Shown: positions 35,081-44,568, counted from the first letter of the stretch. The stretch: 64,000 nucleotides of DNA from Flavobacterium terrigena (GCF_900108955.1 NZ_FNYA01000007.1:1-64000), one strand, 5' to 3'. The notes: generated by a model from the sequence alone, not told the origin. Numbers and translations are program-made.

Positions 35081-36190
35081 CTAGTTTTTTGAAGTTTTTA
35101 TATTTTCAATAAATTCATCAAATAAATAGCTAGAATCGTGTGGTCCTGGACTTGCTTCTGGGTGATATTGCACTGAAAAACAATTTTTAGATTTCATTCT
35201 CATTCCTGCAACTGTTCCATCATTTAAATGTACGTGGGTTAATTCGAAATCTGGATGACTTTCTAATTGTTCTTTATTTACAGCAAATCCATGGTTTTGA
35301 GAAGTAATTTCACCTTTACCAGTTACTAAATTTTTAACAGGGTGATTGATTCCTCTGTGTCCGTTGAACATTTTGTATGTAGAAATTCCGTTTGCTAAAG
35401 CAATTACTTGGTGTCCTAAACAAATTCCAAATAAAGGTTTATTTTCTGCTAAAATATTTCTTGCTACTTCTTGAGCAGAAAATAATGGATCTGGGTCACC
35501 AGGTCCGTTTGATAAGAAATACCCATCAGGATTGAAAGCTTTCATATCTTCGAAAGTGGCATTGAAAGGATATACTTTGATGTAGCAATCGCGTTTTGCT
35601 AAGTTTCTTAAGATATTCGTTTTTATACCTAAATCTAAAGCAGCGATTTTATATGTTGCATTTTCATTTCCGAAGAAATAAGGTTCTTTAGTTGAAACTA
35701 CCGAAGCTAAATCAAGACCTTCCATATCTGGAGCTTGGTTCAATTTAATTTTCAAATCTTCAACAGAAGTACCATCTGTAGAAATAATCGCGTTCATCGC
35801 TCCATTATCTCTAATATAACTTACTAATGCACGTGTATCAACATCAGAAATCACTATTAGATTTTGTCTTTCAAAATACTCATATAAACTTTCAGAAGCA
35901 TCTTCACGAGAAAAATTCATACTGAAGTTTTTACATACTAATCCAGAAATTTTCACACCATCTGATTCTACTTCATTTGTGTTTACACCATAGTTTCCAA
36001 TATGTGCATTGGTAGTCACCATAATTTGTCCGTAATATGACGGATCAGTAAATATTTCTTGATAACCAGTTGTTCCTGTATTAAAGGCAATTTCACCAAA
36101 AGTTGTTCCTGAAATTCCAATTGATTTCCCATGGAAAATAGTTCCATCTTTTAGAAGAAGAATAGCTTGTTGTTTGTCGTTGTATTTCAT
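35081..36190 (-). CDS. carA: Carbamoyl-phosphate synthase small subunit
   Basis: A 369-residue glutaminase subunit that supplies ammonia to CarB for carbamoyl phosphate, feeding arginine and pyrimidine synthesis. The N-terminal domain (about 1-150) is the CarA-specific part. The class I glutamine amidotransferase triad is Cys257 in FGICLGHQ with His343 and Glu345 in QYHPEASPGP. carB is not in this window. It follows the rplQ terminator with its own -7 box at 36256-36263. Confidence 0.96.
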   Translation of the reverse strand: MKYNDKQQAILLLKDGTIFHGKSIGISGTTFGEIAFNTGTTGYQEIFTDPSYYGQIMVTTNAHIGNYGVNTNEVESDGVKISGLVCKNFSMNFSREDASESLYEYFERQNLIVISDVDTRALVSYIRDNGAMNAIISTDGTSVEDLKIKLNQAPDMEGLDLASVVSTKEPYFFGNENATYKIAALDLGIKTNILRNLAKRDCYIKVYPFNATFEDMKAFNPDGYFLSNGPGDPDPLFSAQEVARNILAENKPLFGICLGHQVIALANGISTYKMFNGHRGINHPVKNLVTGKGEITSQNHGFAVNKEQLESHPDFELTHVHLNDGTVAGMRMKSKNCFSVQYHPEASPGPHDSSYLFDEFIENIKTSKN

Positions 36191-36255
36191 TAGTTGTTGT
36201 AGTTTTTAAATAAGAAGTAAAACAAGACTTCTTATTAATTGTATTTTTGATTTTG

Positions 36256-36263
36256 CAAAATTA
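36256..36263 (-). promoter_or_regulatory. Promoter -7 box for carA
   Basis: The minus strand reads TAATTTTG (36263-36256), matching TAnnTTTG, 65 nt before the carA start, just after the terminator of the ribosomal operon. Confidence 0.45.
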
Positions 36264-36281
36264 CGTTATAGTAATTATAAA

Positions 36282-36317
36282 AAAAAAGGATAAACAAAAA
36301 TTTGTTTATCCTTTTTT
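36282..36317 (-). terminator. Terminator at the end of the ribosomal protein operon
   Basis: A 17-bp perfect stem, 36282-36298 with 36301-36317, core AAGGATAAACAAA, with a 2-nt loop. The minus strand ends in a T-run. It lies 24 nt after the rplQ stop and separates the ribosomal operon from carA. Confidence 0.9.
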
Positions 36318-36341
36318 ATATTTAAATCAATTGATTCATAA

Positions 36342-36830
36342 TTATTCAGCAGCATCTGTAGTATCAGTTGACTCAGCAGCTGGAGCTTCTCCAGTTGTTT
36401 CATCAGCCTTTTTAGACTTACCTCTACGAGTAGACGCTTTTTTAACTTCTTTTTTAGCAGTTGAATAAATTGTGTTGAAATCTACTAATTCAATCATAGC
36501 CATATCAGCGTTATCCCCTAAACGGTTTCCTAACTTGATGATACGAGTATAACCTCCTGGACGATCTCCAACTTTGTCAGCTACTTCTCTGAACAATTCA
36601 GTAACAGCATACTTACTTCTTAAGTAAGAAAAACAAATACGTCTGTTGTGAGTTGTATCTTCTTTTGATTTTGTTACTAGCGGCTCAATAAATTGTTTTA
36701 AAGCTTTAGCTTTAGCAACAGTTGTATTGATACGTTTGTGCTCAATAAGTGAACATGCCATGTTAGCAAGCATTGCTTTTCTATGACCTGTTTGTCTACT
36801 TAAATGATTGAATTTTTTTCCGTGTCTCAT
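36342..36830 (-). CDS. rplQ: 50S ribosomal protein L17
   Basis: A 162-residue protein of the large subunit near the exit tunnel. The first 120 residues are the normal L17 core ([50 protein letters not shown]). The C-terminal 40 residues form an extra Lys-rich then Ala/Thr/Glu-rich tail ([16 protein letters not shown]), which is common in Bacteroidota and probably disordered. It is the last gene of the alpha operon, 62 nt after rpoA, followed by a strong terminator. Confidence 0.96.
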   Translation of the reverse strand: MRHGKKFNHLSRQTGHRKAMLANMACSLIEHKRINTTVAKAKALKQFIEPLVTKSKEDTTHNRRICFSYLRSKYAVTELFREVADKVGDRPGGYTRIIKLGNRLGDNADMAMIELVDFNTIYSTAKKEVKKASTRRGKSKKADETTGEAPAAESTDTTDAAE

Positions 36831-36892
36831 GACATTTTTATTTTAAACTTCATCTTGCATCAATCCGCTATGGAGAGCAAAATATGAAGCAA

Positions 36893-37885
36893 TTATTCTT
36901 TATCTAACTTGTATTTTGCTAAGTCCATTCCGAAAGTAAGGTTTTTATTCGCCACTAACTCATCTAATTCAGTTAATGATTTTTTACCGAAGTTACGGAA
37001 CTTCATTAAGTCGTTTTTATTGAAAGAAACTAAGTCTCCAAGTGTATCAACTTCAGCAGCTTTTAAGCAATTTAAAGCTCTTACTGATAAGTCCATATCA
37101 ACTAATTTAGTTTTCAATAGTTGTCTCATGTGTAATGATTCCTCATCGTAAGACTCAGTTTGAGCAATTTCATCAGCCTCAAGAGTGATTCTTTCGTCAG
37201 AAAACAACATAAAATGATGAATCAACGTTTTAGCAGCTTCTGTCAATGCATCTTTTGGATTAATTGAACCGTCAGTCTTAATTTCGAAAACTAATTTTTC
37301 GTAATCTGTTTTTTGTTCAACACGGAAGTTTTCAATTGAATACTTCACATTTTTTACAGGCGTATAAATAGAGTCTGTAAAAATTGTTCCAATAGGAGCA
37401 TTTGGTTTTTTATTTTCTTCAGCAGGAACATATCCTCTACCCTTTTCGATAGAAAGTTCCATGTTGATAGTTGTTTTGCTATCTAAGTTACAAATTACTA
37501 AGTCTGGGTTTAAAACTTGAAAACCAGAAATAAATTTTTGGAAATCACCAGCTGTAATTTGATCTTTACCAGAAAGTGAGATTGAAACTGATTCGTTATC
37601 AATATCTTCAATTTGACGTTTAAAACGCACTTGTTTAAGATTTAAGATAATTTCAGTTACATCTTCTACTACACCAGAAATTGTTGAAAATTCATGTTCA
37701 ACCCCTTCGATTCTTACAGATGTAATAGCAAAACCTTCTAATGCAGAAAGTAGAACTCTTCTTAAAGCGTTACCAACTGTTAATCCATAACCAGGTTCTA
37801 AAGGTCTAAATTCGAATTTACCTTCAAAATCGGTAGAATCGATCATGATAACTTTATCGGGCTTTTGAAAATTAAATATTGCCAT
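36893..37885 (-). CDS. rpoA: DNA-directed RNA polymerase subunit alpha
   Basis: A 330-residue core polymerase subunit. The N-terminal dimerisation domain (about 1-230) includes the [18 protein letters not shown] segment; the C-terminal domain (about 250-325) has [18 protein letters not shown] and [13 protein letters not shown], which contact UP elements and regulators. I start at ATG 37885 ([12 protein letters not shown]), the usual N-terminus; the frame extends six codons upstream through sequence overlapping the rpsD-rpoA spacer. Located between rpsD and rplQ as in most bacteria. Confidence 0.96.
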   Translation of the reverse strand: MAIFNFQKPDKVIMIDSTDFEGKFEFRPLEPGYGLTVGNALRRVLLSALEGFAITSVRIEGVEHEFSTISGVVEDVTEIILNLKQVRFKRQIEDIDNESVSISLSGKDQITAGDFQKFISGFQVLNPDLVICNLDSKTTINMELSIEKGRGYVPAEENKKPNAPIGTIFTDSIYTPVKNVKYSIENFRVEQKTDYEKLVFEIKTDGSINPKDALTEAAKTLIHHFMLFSDERITLEADEIAQTESYDEESLHMRQLLKTKLVDMDLSVRALNCLKAAEVDTLGDLVSFNKNDLMKFRNFGKKSLTELDELVANKNLTFGMDLAKYKLDKE

Positions 37886-37906
37886 ATCTTCGACTAATGT
37901 CAATTA

Positions 37907-38512
37907 TTATTTGTTATACAACTCTACGATTAGTTGCTCTTTAATATTTTCTGGTATTTGAAGTCTTTGAGGAACTGTTACAAACGTACCTTGTTTAGTA
38001 TCGTTGTTAAAAGTAATCCACTCATATACAGAAGAATTGTTTGCTAAAGAACGTTCAATAGCTTCAAGAGATTTAGATTTTTCACGAACTGCAACTACAT
38101 CACCTGGTTTTAAGTGGTAAGATGGTACATTTACCAATTCACCATTTACAGTAACGTGTCTGTGAGAAACGATTTGACGCGCACCTCTACGAGTAGGAGC
38201 AATTCCCATTCTGTAAACTACGTTGTCTAAACGAGCTTCACAAAGTTGTAACAAGATTTCACCTGTTACACCTGAAGCAGCAGATGCTTTTTCAAATAAA
38301 TTTCTGAATTGACGCTCTAAAATACCATAAGTATATTTAGCTTTTTGCTTTTCCATTAACTGGACAGCATATTCAGATTTTTTTCCTCTTCTTTTTGCCA
38401 AACCATGTTGACCAGGAGGATAATTTCTTCTTTCGAATGCTTTATCTTCTCCGAAAATTGCTTCACCAAACTTACGGGCGATTCTTGTTTTTGGACCAGT
38501 ATATCTTGCCAT
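37907..38512 (-). CDS. rpsD: 30S ribosomal protein S4
   Basis: A 201-residue primary rRNA-binding protein that nucleates 30S assembly and in several bacteria represses its own operon by binding mRNA. Full length, with the S4 N-terminal region ([17 protein letters not shown]), the basic NYPPGQHG segment and the S4 RNA-binding domain ([29 protein letters not shown]). An 87-nt spacer with a strongly structured RNA precedes it (38530-38583), a candidate for S4 feedback control. Confidence 0.97.
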   Translation of the reverse strand: MARYTGPKTRIARKFGEAIFGEDKAFERRNYPPGQHGLAKRRGKKSEYAVQLMEKQKAKYTYGILERQFRNLFEKASAASGVTGEILLQLCEARLDNVVYRMGIAPTRRGARQIVSHRHVTVNGELVNVPSYHLKPGDVVAVREKSKSLEAIERSLANNSSVYEWITFNNDTKQGTFVTVPQRLQIPENIKEQLIVELYNK

Positions 38513-38529
38513 TTTACAAATTTTAATTT

Positions 38530-38583
38530 AAGGTAGGGATTATGAATTAAGGTCTTTCCTTCGATAATCTAAATTCCTACCTT
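38530..38583 (-). promoter_or_regulatory. Structured mRNA leader before rpsD, candidate S4-binding site
   Basis: In the leftward RNA three helices stack: AAGGTAGG with CCTACCTT (38583-38576 with 38537-38530), then GATTAT with ATAATC (38569-38564 with 38543-38538) after a 6-nt one-sided bulge, then AAGG with CCTT (38561-38558 with 38552-38549) closing a 5-nt loop. The element ends 18 nt before the rpsD start, inside the otherwise compact alpha operon. No T-run follows, so it is not a terminator. Binding by S4 is inferred from position and from known S4 autoregulation elsewhere. Confidence 0.55.
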
Positions 38584-38599
38584 TGTTTTATACTAATTG

Positions 38600-38983
38600 T
38601 TATACTCTTCTTCTTTTTGGAGGACGACATCCATTGTGTGGCATCGGAGTAACATCGATAATCTCAGTTACTTCAATTCCGCTGTTATGGATAGATCTGA
38701 TAGCAGATTCTCTACCGTTCCCTGGACCTTTTACGTAAACTTTTACTTTTTTAAGTCCAGCTTCAAGAGCTACTTTTCCACAATCTTCAGCAGCCATTTG
38801 GGCAGCGTACGGAGTGTTCTTTTTAGAACCTCTGAAACCCATCTTACCAGCTGATGACCAAGAAATAACTTCACCTTTTTTGTTTGTTAACGAAATGATG
38901 ATGTTGTTAAAAGTAGCGCTAATATGTGCTTCTCCAGAAGACTCAACGATAACTTTACGTTTTTTTGCAGTTGCCTTAGCCAT
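38600..38983 (-). CDS. rpsK: 30S ribosomal protein S11
   Basis: A 127-residue protein of the 30S platform near the mRNA exit. Standard motifs: [39 protein letters not shown] and [13 protein letters not shown], with the closing [18 protein letters not shown] tail that is almost invariant. It follows rpsM by 8 nt. An 87-nt gap with a structured leader separates it from rpsD. Confidence 0.97.
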   Translation of the reverse strand: MAKATAKKRKVIVESSGEAHISATFNNIIISLTNKKGEVISWSSAGKMGFRGSKKNTPYAAQMAAEDCGKVALEAGLKKVKVYVKGPGNGRESAIRSIHNSGIEVTEIIDVTPMPHNGCRPPKRRRV

Positions 38984-38991
38984 ATTATTTA

Positions 38992-39366
38992 CTATTTAGT
39001 TGCTTTTTTCTTGTTAGCAACAGTTTTTCTTTTACCTTTTCTTGTTCTCGAGTTGTTTTTCGTTCTTTGACCTCTTAAAGGTAATCCAGCTCTATGACGG
39101 ATTCCTCTTTGACATCCAATATCCATTAAACGTTTGATGTTTAATGTAATTTCAGAACGTAATTCACCTTCGATTTTAAATGATGAAACCGCTTCACGAA
39201 TTGCTCCGATCTCGTCATCATTCCAATCAAGTACTTTTTTATCTTGGCTTACTTTGGCTTTTTCTAAAACCTCAATAGCTCTACTTCTACCCATACCAAA
39301 AATGTATGTTAAAGCGATAACTCCTCTTTTGTTTTTTGGGATATCAACCCCTGCTATTCTTGCCAT
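38992..39366 (-). CDS. rpsM: 30S ribosomal protein S13
   Basis: A 124-residue protein of the 30S head that contacts tRNA and bridges to the 50S subunit. It has the helix-two-turns-helix region ([20 protein letters not shown]) and the basic tail ([20 protein letters not shown] and beyond) that reaches into the P site. It starts 2 nt after rpmJ and begins the alpha operon part of the cluster. Confidence 0.97.
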   Translation of the reverse strand: MARIAGVDIPKNKRGVIALTYIFGMGRSRAIEVLEKAKVSQDKKVLDWNDDEIGAIREAVSSFKIEGELRSEITLNIKRLMDIGCQRGIRHRAGLPLRGQRTKNNSRTRKGKRKTVANKKKATK

Positions 39367-39368
39367 AA

Positions 39369-39485
39369 TTATCCTTGTCTTTGTTTAAATCTAGGATTCT
39401 TTTTGTTAATAACGTATAATCTACCTTTTCTACGCACGATAATACATTCTGCGCTTCTTTTTTTAACTGATGCTCTTACTTTCAT
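39369..39485 (-). CDS. rpmJ: 50S ribosomal protein L36
   Basis: A 38-residue protein read directly from the sequence: it begins [14 protein letters not shown] and ends [12 protein letters not shown]. The C-C-C-H zinc ligands of the classical form are mostly gone (only the second Cys remains; the others are Ser, Asn and Arg), so this is the zinc-independent type. It lies between infA and rpsM, its usual place. Confidence 0.95.
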
Positions 39486-39487
39486 TG

Positions 39488-39555
39488 TAAATTGCTTTAT
39501 GCTATATGCTTTATGCTTTAAGCGTATTGCTTACTACATATTGCCTATTGCTTAT
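39488..39555. repeat. Degenerate micro-repeat spacer between infA and rpmJ
   Basis: The spacer is made almost wholly of variants of a 7-9 nt unit: ATTGCTTTATGC, TATATGC, TTTATGC, TTTAAGC, GTATTGC, TTACTACATATTGCC, TATTGC. Such filler repeats occur between flavobacterial genes. It is oddly placed in a highly expressed operon that otherwise has short spacers. Confidence 0.55.
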
Positions 39556-39771
39556 TTAATATCTATAAGTAATTCTAGCTTTAGACAAATCGTAAGGACT
39601 CATTTCAAGTTTAACCTTGTCTCCTGGTAACAACTTAATGTAATGCATACGCATTTTACCTGAGATATGAGCAATTACTACATGTCCGTTTTCTAATTCA
39701 ACTCGAAACATTGCATTAGATAATGCTTCTACAATGCTTCCGTCTTGTTCTATTGCTGATTGTTTTGCCAT
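39556..39771 (-). CDS. infA: Translation initiation factor IF-1
   Basis: A 71-residue OB-fold protein that blocks the A site of the 30S subunit during initiation. It shows the invariant parts [40 protein letters not shown] and the closing ARITYRY. The length is normal. It starts 6 nt after secY and precedes rpmJ with a repeat-filled spacer. Confidence 0.97.
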   Translation of the reverse strand: MAKQSAIEQDGSIVEALSNAMFRVELENGHVVIAHISGKMRMHYIKLLPGDKVKLEMSPYDLSKARITYRY

Positions 39772-39777
39772 AATTAA

Positions 39778-41121
39778 TTAAGCGACAGCTTTTCTATTTT
39801 TACCACTTTTCATTAAACCATCATAATGTTTGTTTAACAAGTATGAATTGATTTGTTGAATCGTATCGATTGCAACTCCGACCATAATGATTAACGAAGT
39901 ACCTCCATAAAAATATGCCCATGCCCCTTGAACGTCTAATAAACCATGAATAACTGCAGGGAACACTGCGATTAATGCTAAGAATAATGAACCCGGGAAG
40001 GTAATTAAAGACATTAACTTGTCTAAGAAATCGCCTGTTTCTGCTCCTGGCTTAATACCTGGAATGAAACCACCACTTCTCTTTAAGTCGTCTGCCATTT
40101 TATTTGTTGGTACCGTAATGGCGGTGTAAAAATACGTAAAAATTACAATTAATAAAGCAAAAACTACATTATATACTAAACCGAATGGATCCTTAAACAT
40201 ATTTGAAATGCTTAAAGCCGTGTCAGACTTAGATAATCCAGCTAGTGCAGCAGGTATAAACATAATTGCTTGCGCAAAAATAATTGGCATAACACCTGCA
40301 GAATTTAACTTTAATGGGATAAATTGTCTATTATCATCCATTGAATCCGATTCAAAATCACCAGAAACTGATCTTCTTGCGTATTGAACCTGAACTTTTC
40401 TCAAAGCCATTACTAATAATATTGTAGCTATAATTACTAATAACCAAATAATTACTTCGATAATGATTTTCATCGGTCCACCTTTTGTCATAGCAGATGC
40501 GAATTCTTGCATGAATGCTTCTGGCATTCTAGCTAAAATTCCAACCATAATCAATAAAGATATTCCGTTACCAATTCCTTTTTCTGTAATTCTTTCTCCT
40601 AACCACATTGCGAAAATTGTTCCCGAAACGATGATTAATACTGACCCGAATAAAGGGAAGAAAGTAAAGAAATCAGGATTTACAAATGCTTCAGCAGGTA
40701 AGGTTTGTTTTAAATTAAAAATATAACCTGGCCCTTGAACCAATGTAATTGCAATAGTTAACCAACGTGTAATTTGGTTAATAGTTTTTCTACCACTTTC
40801 ACCATCTTTTTGTAATTTCTGTAAATAAGGAATAGCAATTCCCATTAACTGAACTACAATCGATGCAGAGATGTAAGGCATGATTCCTAATGCGAAGATT
40901 GAAGCTTCCGAAAAAGCACCACCTGTAAACACATTAATTAACCAACCAATACCACCTTCAGTTTGATTAGATAAACTTTGCAATTTAGTTGAATCAATAC
41001 CTGGTAATGTTACTTGTGAACCGAAACGGTACACAAGTAAGATTCCAAGAGTAACTAAAATTTTATTTTTTAGTTCTTCTATTTTCCAAACATTGACAAA
41101 TGATTCTATAAATTTCTTCAT
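39778..41121 (-). CDS. secY: Preprotein translocase subunit SecY
   Basis: A 447-residue integral membrane protein with ten helices that forms the protein-conducting channel. Typical blocks: LLVYRFGSQVTLPGID in helix 1 and the following plug region, MPYISASIVVQLM (helix 2), GERITEKGIGNGISLLI, KMADDLKRSGGFIPGIKPG loop of the ribosome-binding side. Genes for SecE and SecG are elsewhere. It lies between rplO and infA, as is usual in the spc operon. Confidence 0.97.
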   Translation of the reverse strand: MKKFIESFVNVWKIEELKNKILVTLGILLVYRFGSQVTLPGIDSTKLQSLSNQTEGGIGWLINVFTGGAFSEASIFALGIMPYISASIVVQLMGIAIPYLQKLQKDGESGRKTINQITRWLTIAITLVQGPGYIFNLKQTLPAEAFVNPDFFTFFPLFGSVLIIVSGTIFAMWLGERITEKGIGNGISLLIMVGILARMPEAFMQEFASAMTKGGPMKIIIEVIIWLLVIIATILLVMALRKVQVQYARRSVSGDFESDSMDDNRQFIPLKLNSAGVMPIIFAQAIMFIPAALAGLSKSDTALSISNMFKDPFGLVYNVVFALLIVIFTYFYTAITVPTNKMADDLKRSGGFIPGIKPGAETGDFLDKLMSLITFPGSLFLALIAVFPAVIHGLLDVQGAWAYFYGGTSLIIMVGVAIDTIQQINSYLLNKHYDGLMKSGKNRKAVA

Positions 41122-41132
41122 AGTGATGATGA

Positions 41133-41585
41133 TTAAAGAATTACCACTTCTCCTCCAGCAGCTTCGATAGCAGCTTTTGCAGTAGCAGTAAATTTGTGAG
41201 CACTAACTTTTAATTTTGCTTTTAGCTCACCTCTTCCTAAAATCTTTACTAAGCTATTTTTTGTAGCTAAACGTGTATCAACAAATACTGTAAAATCTAC
41301 AGCTTCAGTGATCACACCGTTTTCTACTAAACCTTGTAATGTATCAAGATTTATACCTTGATATTCTACTCTATTGATGTTTTTGAAACCAAATTTTGGT
41401 ACTCTTCGTTGAAGAGGCATTTGACCTCCTTCAAAACCAATTTTCTTTGAATAACCAGAACGTGATTTGGCTCCTTTGTGACCTCTTGTCGAAGTACCAC
41501 CTTTACCAGAACCTTCACCTCTACCTACTCTTTTGTTTTGGTTGTGAACAGAACCTTCTGCTGGCTGTAAGTTACTTAAATTCAT
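41133..41585 (-). CDS. rplO: 50S ribosomal protein L15
   Basis: A 150-residue large-subunit protein with the Gly/Arg-rich extended N-terminus (KRVGRGEGSGKGGTSTRGHK) that threads into 23S rRNA, and a globular C-terminal half ending in AAIEAAGGEVVIL. Length is normal. It lies 13 nt after rpmD and 11 nt before secY. Confidence 0.97.
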   Translation of the reverse strand: MNLSNLQPAEGSVHNQNKRVGRGEGSGKGGTSTRGHKGAKSRSGYSKKIGFEGGQMPLQRRVPKFGFKNINRVEYQGINLDTLQGLVENGVITEAVDFTVFVDTRLATKNSLVKILGRGELKAKLKVSAHKFTATAKAAIEAAGGEVVIL

Positions 41586-41598
41586 AACATGTATATTG

Positions 41599-41778
41599 TT
41601 ATTTAGTTTCTTCTACAGAAACTAAGTGTTTAACTTTATTTACCATTCCAAGGACAGCAGGACTTGCATCGTGCTCAACAACTTGACCCATTTTTCTAAT
41701 ACCAAGAGCAATTAATGTTCTTTTTTGGTCTAGTGGACAGTTGATTTTACTTCTAACTTGTTTTACTAAAATTTTCAT
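41599..41778 (-). CDS. rpmD: 50S ribosomal protein L30
   Basis: A 59-residue protein read directly from the sequence, beginning MKILVKQVRSKINCP and ending HLVSVEETK. It has the L30 pattern: strand, short helix with LDQKRTLIALGIRKMGQ, and a middle HDASPAVLGMVNKV helix. It fills the gap between rpsE and rplO, its normal place. Confidence 0.95.
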   Translation of the reverse strand: MKILVKQVRSKINCPLDQKRTLIALGIRKMGQVVEHDASPAVLGMVNKVKHLVSVEETK

Positions 41779-41789
41779 ATCTCCTTGAT

Positions 41790-42314
41790 TTATCCTTTAA
41801 ATACTTTATCTAAAGATACTCCTCTTTGTTTTGCAACAGTAAGAGCACTTCTCATTTGTAATAAAGCATCGAAAGTTGCTTTAACTACGTTGTGAGGATT
41901 TGATGACCCTTGAGATTTAGATAATACATCGTGTACACCAACTGATTCTAATACCGCACGTACAGCACCACCAGCGATAACTCCGGTACCGTGTGAAGCT
42001 GGCATTAAGAATACTCTAGCACCACCAAATTTACCTTTTTGCTCATGAGGAACAGATTGTCCACTTAAAGGAATTTTTACTAAATTTTTCTTAGCATCTT
42101 CTACTGCTTTCGCAATTGCTTCAGAAACATCTTTAGATTTTCCTAAACCGTGACCTACTACTCCATTTTCATCTCCAACTACAACAATAGCAGAAAAACC
42201 AAAAGCTCTACCACCTTTAGTAACTTTAGTAACACGATTAACACTTACCAAACGGTCTTTTAATTCAAGACCTGCTGGTTTCACTAATTCTACGTTTTTA
42301 TAATTTTGATACAT
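41790..42314 (-). CDS. rpsE: 30S ribosomal protein S5
   Basis: A 174-residue protein at the mRNA entry side of the 30S subunit, important for decoding fidelity. It has the double-stranded-RNA-binding-like N-terminal half ([40 protein letters not shown]) and the C-terminal half with [18 protein letters not shown]. The spectinomycin loop region looks normal. It starts 3 nt after rplR. Confidence 0.97.
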   Translation of the reverse strand: MYQNYKNVELVKPAGLELKDRLVSVNRVTKVTKGGRAFGFSAIVVVGDENGVVGHGLGKSKDVSEAIAKAVEDAKKNLVKIPLSGQSVPHEQKGKFGGARVFLMPASHGTGVIAGGAVRAVLESVGVHDVLSKSQGSSNPHNVVKATFDALLQMRSALTVAKQRGVSLDKVFKG

Positions 42315-42317
42315 ACC

Positions 42318-42668
42318 TTAGAATTTAAGTCCCGCTTCTCTAGCTCCTTCAGCTAACGATTTTACACGTCCATGGTATAAGTTTCCACCTCTATCAAAAG
42401 TGATAGTTGAAACACCAGCTTTAAGCGCTTTTTCAGCGATCAATTTACCAACTGCACTTGCAGTTTCGATTTTAGTACCTGTAGCTACTCCTTTATCTCT
42501 CGATGAAGCAGAAACTATAGTAACACCGTTTACGTCATCTATGATTTGCGCATAGATTTCTTTATTACTTCTAAAAACAGAAAGTCTAGGTTGAGCAGCA
42601 GTTCCGCTTACAGTCTTTCTGATTCTGAACTGTATTCTTTGTCTTCTTTCAGATTTTGTTAATGACAT
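42318..42668 (-). CDS. rplR: 50S ribosomal protein L18
   Basis: A 116-residue protein that binds 5S rRNA together with L5 and brings it into the large subunit. Markers are the basic start ([18 protein letters not shown]), [16 protein letters not shown], and the closing [20 protein letters not shown]. It lies 11 nt after rplF. Confidence 0.97.
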   Translation of the reverse strand: MSLTKSERRQRIQFRIRKTVSGTAAQPRLSVFRSNKEIYAQIIDDVNGVTIVSASSRDKGVATGTKIETASAVGKLIAEKALKAGVSTITFDRGGNLYHGRVKSLAEGAREAGLKF

Positions 42669-42679
42669 AACTTTATATT

Positions 42680-43222
42680 TTAAGCTGATTTACCTGCTTT
42701 TCTTCTTACTTCCTCACCAACAAACTTAACACCTTTTCCTTTGTACGGCTCAGGTTTACGGAAAGCTCTGATTTTAGCAGCAACCTGTCCTAATAATTGT
42801 TTGTCAAATGAAGTTAATTTCACTATCGGGTTTTTACCTTTTTCCGAGATCGTTTCAACATTTACTTCAGATACTACTTCTAGTACGATATTGTGTGAGA
42901 AACCTAAAGCTAAATCTAATTTTTGCCCTTGGTTTGAAGCTCTATATCCTACTCCAACTAATTCTAATTGTTTTGTGAAACCTTCTGCTACTCCAGTAAT
43001 CATGTTATTGATTAATGAACGATATAGTCCGTGTTTCGCTCTCTCATTCTTATGATCTGTTGCACGCTCAACGATAACATTGTTATCTTCAATTTTGATC
43101 GTTACATCAGAATATTCCTGAGTAAGCTCGCCTAATTTTCCTTTTACTGTAACTACAGCGTCTTTCACTTCTACAGTTACTCCTGCTGGAATTGCAATTG
43201 GATTTTTACCTATTCTTGACAT
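42680..43222 (-). CDS. rplF: 50S ribosomal protein L6
   Basis: A 180-residue protein near the factor-binding site of the large subunit. It consists of two copies of the L6 fold; typical blocks are [40 protein letters not shown] and the end [19 protein letters not shown]. It follows rpsH by 18 nt. Confidence 0.97.
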   Translation of the reverse strand: MSRIGKNPIAIPAGVTVEVKDAVVTVKGKLGELTQEYSDVTIKIEDNNVIVERATDHKNERAKHGLYRSLINNMITGVAEGFTKQLELVGVGYRASNQGQKLDLALGFSHNIVLEVVSEVNVETISEKGKNPIVKLTSFDKQLLGQVAAKIRAFRKPEPYKGKGVKFVGEEVRRKAGKSA

Positions 43223-43240
43223 CTTATATGGTCTTTAAAA

Positions 43241-43639
43241 TTAGTATACGTAACAAATTACTTCACCACCTACATTTAATTGCTTAGCCATTTTACCTGT
43301 CATAACTCCTTTAGAAGTTGACACGATAGCAATACCTAAACCATTTAAAATTCTTGGGATGTTAGTAGAACTTGCGTACTTACGTAAACCTGGTTTACTA
43401 ATTCTTTGGATATCTTTAATTACTGACTCTTTAGTATCTTTATCATACTTCAAAGCGATTTTGATTGTACCTTGAACAGTAGAATCATCAAACTTGTAAC
43501 TTAAGATATATCCTTGATCGAATAAAATCTTTGTGATTTCTTTTTTCAAGTTAGAAGCAGGAATTTCAACCACTTTGTGGTTTACTCTAGCTGCATTTCT
43601 TACTCTTGTAAGATAATCTGCAATTGGATCTGTATACAT
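43241..43639 (-). CDS. rpsH: 30S ribosomal protein S8
   Basis: A 132-residue protein that binds helix 21 of 16S rRNA and in other bacteria regulates the spc operon by binding its mRNA. The family start is [19 protein letters not shown], so I use ATG 43639; a TTG-like start 12 codons upstream lies in the leader. The end GEVICYVY is typical. It is preceded by a 104-nt gap with an own promoter and a 10-bp hairpin, unlike its neighbours. Confidence 0.96.
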   Translation of the reverse strand: MYTDPIADYLTRVRNAARVNHKVVEIPASNLKKEITKILFDQGYILSYKFDDSTVQGTIKIALKYDKDTKESVIKDIQRISKPGLRKYASSTNIPRILNGLGIAIVSTSKGVMTGKMAKQLNVGGEVICYVY

Positions 43640-43663
43640 ATGTATAAATTTGCGATTATGGTT

Positions 43664-43687
43664 TTCAGGAAGCACTCGCTTCCTGAA
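43664..43687 (-). promoter_or_regulatory. Hairpin in the rpsH leader
   Basis: TTCAGGAAGC (43664-43673) and GCTTCCTGAA (43678-43687) form a perfect 10-bp stem with the loop ACTC; GG and CC outside can extend it. It lies 25 nt before the rpsH start. There is no T-run on the minus strand, so it is more likely a control or processing site than a terminator. Confidence 0.6.
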
Positions 43688-43719
43688 CCTTTAATCAATT
43701 AAAAATTATTTTTGGTTTG

Positions 43720-43750
43720 CAAAAGTAATAACTTTTTGCGAGATTACCAA
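43720..43750 (-). promoter_or_regulatory. Internal promoter before rpsH
   Basis: The minus strand has TTG (43750-43748, in the end of rpsN) and TACTTTTG (43727-43720), spaced 20 nt, a full Bacteroidota promoter inside the spc operon. The transcript would start near 43713 and include the hairpin at 43664-43687. Confidence 0.6.
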
Positions 43751-44013
43751 GAAGCTTTTTTAACTCCTGGGATTAACCCTTGATTAGCCATTTCACGGAA
43801 TGTTACACGTGAAAGACCAAATTGACGCATGTAACCTCTTGGTCTACCAGTTAATTTACAACGATTGTGTAAACGAATTGGCGAAGCGTTTTTAGGTAAT
43901 TTTTGTAATGCTTCATAATCTCCGGCTTTTTTCAAAGCTTTTCTTTTTTCAGCATACTTATCTACAACAGCTTGTCTTTTAACCTCACGGGCTTTCATTG
44001 ATTCTTTAGCCAT
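43744..44013 (-). CDS. rpsN: 30S ribosomal protein S14
   Basis: An 89-residue 30S head protein of the longer, zinc-independent type: it has only one Cys in [20 protein letters not shown] and lacks the CxxC pairs of the short form. Motif [13 protein letters not shown] and end [11 protein letters not shown] are standard. It starts 3 nt after rplE. The downstream gap before rpsH is 104 nt. Confidence 0.97.
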   Translation of the reverse strand: MAKESMKAREVKRQAVVDKYAEKRKALKKAGDYEALQKLPKNASPIRLHNRCKLTGRPRGYMRQFGLSRVTFREMANQGLIPGVKKASW

Positions 44014-44016
44014 AAC

Positions 44017-44568
44017 TTAGTTCTTTTTGAAAGGTAAACCTAATTCAGTTAATAATGATTTTGCTTCTTTATCTGTTTCAGCAGATGTAACAAAAGTAAT
44101 ATCCATCCCTGAAATTTTGTTTACTTTATCAATATCAATTTCTGGGAAAATGATTTGCTCAAGTACACCTAAGTTATAATTACCTCTTCCATCAAATCCA
44201 GTAGATTTAATTCCACCAAAATCTCTTACACGTGGTAAAGATGAAGTAATAAGTCTATCTAAAAACTCATACATTCTTTCTCCACGTAAAGTTACTTTAG
44301 CACCAATTGGCATACCTTTTCTTAGTTTGAATGAAGCAACGTCTTTCTTAGAAATAGTAGCTACAGCTTTTTGACCAGTAATTTTAGTTAACTCTTCAAC
44401 AGCGTAATCTACTAATTTTTTGTCAGACACAGCAGCACCAACACCACGGCTAATAACAATTTTTTCCAATTTTGGAACTTGCATTACATTTTTGTAACCA
44501 AATTCTTCTTTCAAAGCAGCAACTATTCTGCTTTTATATTCTTCCTTTAGTCTTGGTAAGTATCCCAT
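44017..44568 (-). CDS. rplE: 50S ribosomal protein L5
   Basis: A 183-residue 5S-rRNA-binding protein of the central protuberance. Typical blocks: [59 protein letters not shown] and [16 protein letters not shown]. It follows rplX with 2 nt spacing. Confidence 0.97.
   Translation of the reverse strand: MGYLPRLKEEYKSRIVAALKEEFGYKNVMQVPKLEKIVISRGVGAAVSDKKLVDYAVEELTKITGQKAVATISKKDVASFKLRKGMPIGAKVTLRGERMYEFLDRLITSSLPRVRDFGGIKSTGFDGRGNYNLGVLEQIIFPEIDIDKVNKISGMDITFVTSAETDKEAKSLLTELGLPFKKN

Noticed and set aside
38578..38585. TACCTTTG on the plus strand in the rpsD leader as an antisense promoter
   Set aside because: It is one arm of the AAGGTAGG helix, has no -33 TTG and no gene follows on that strand.
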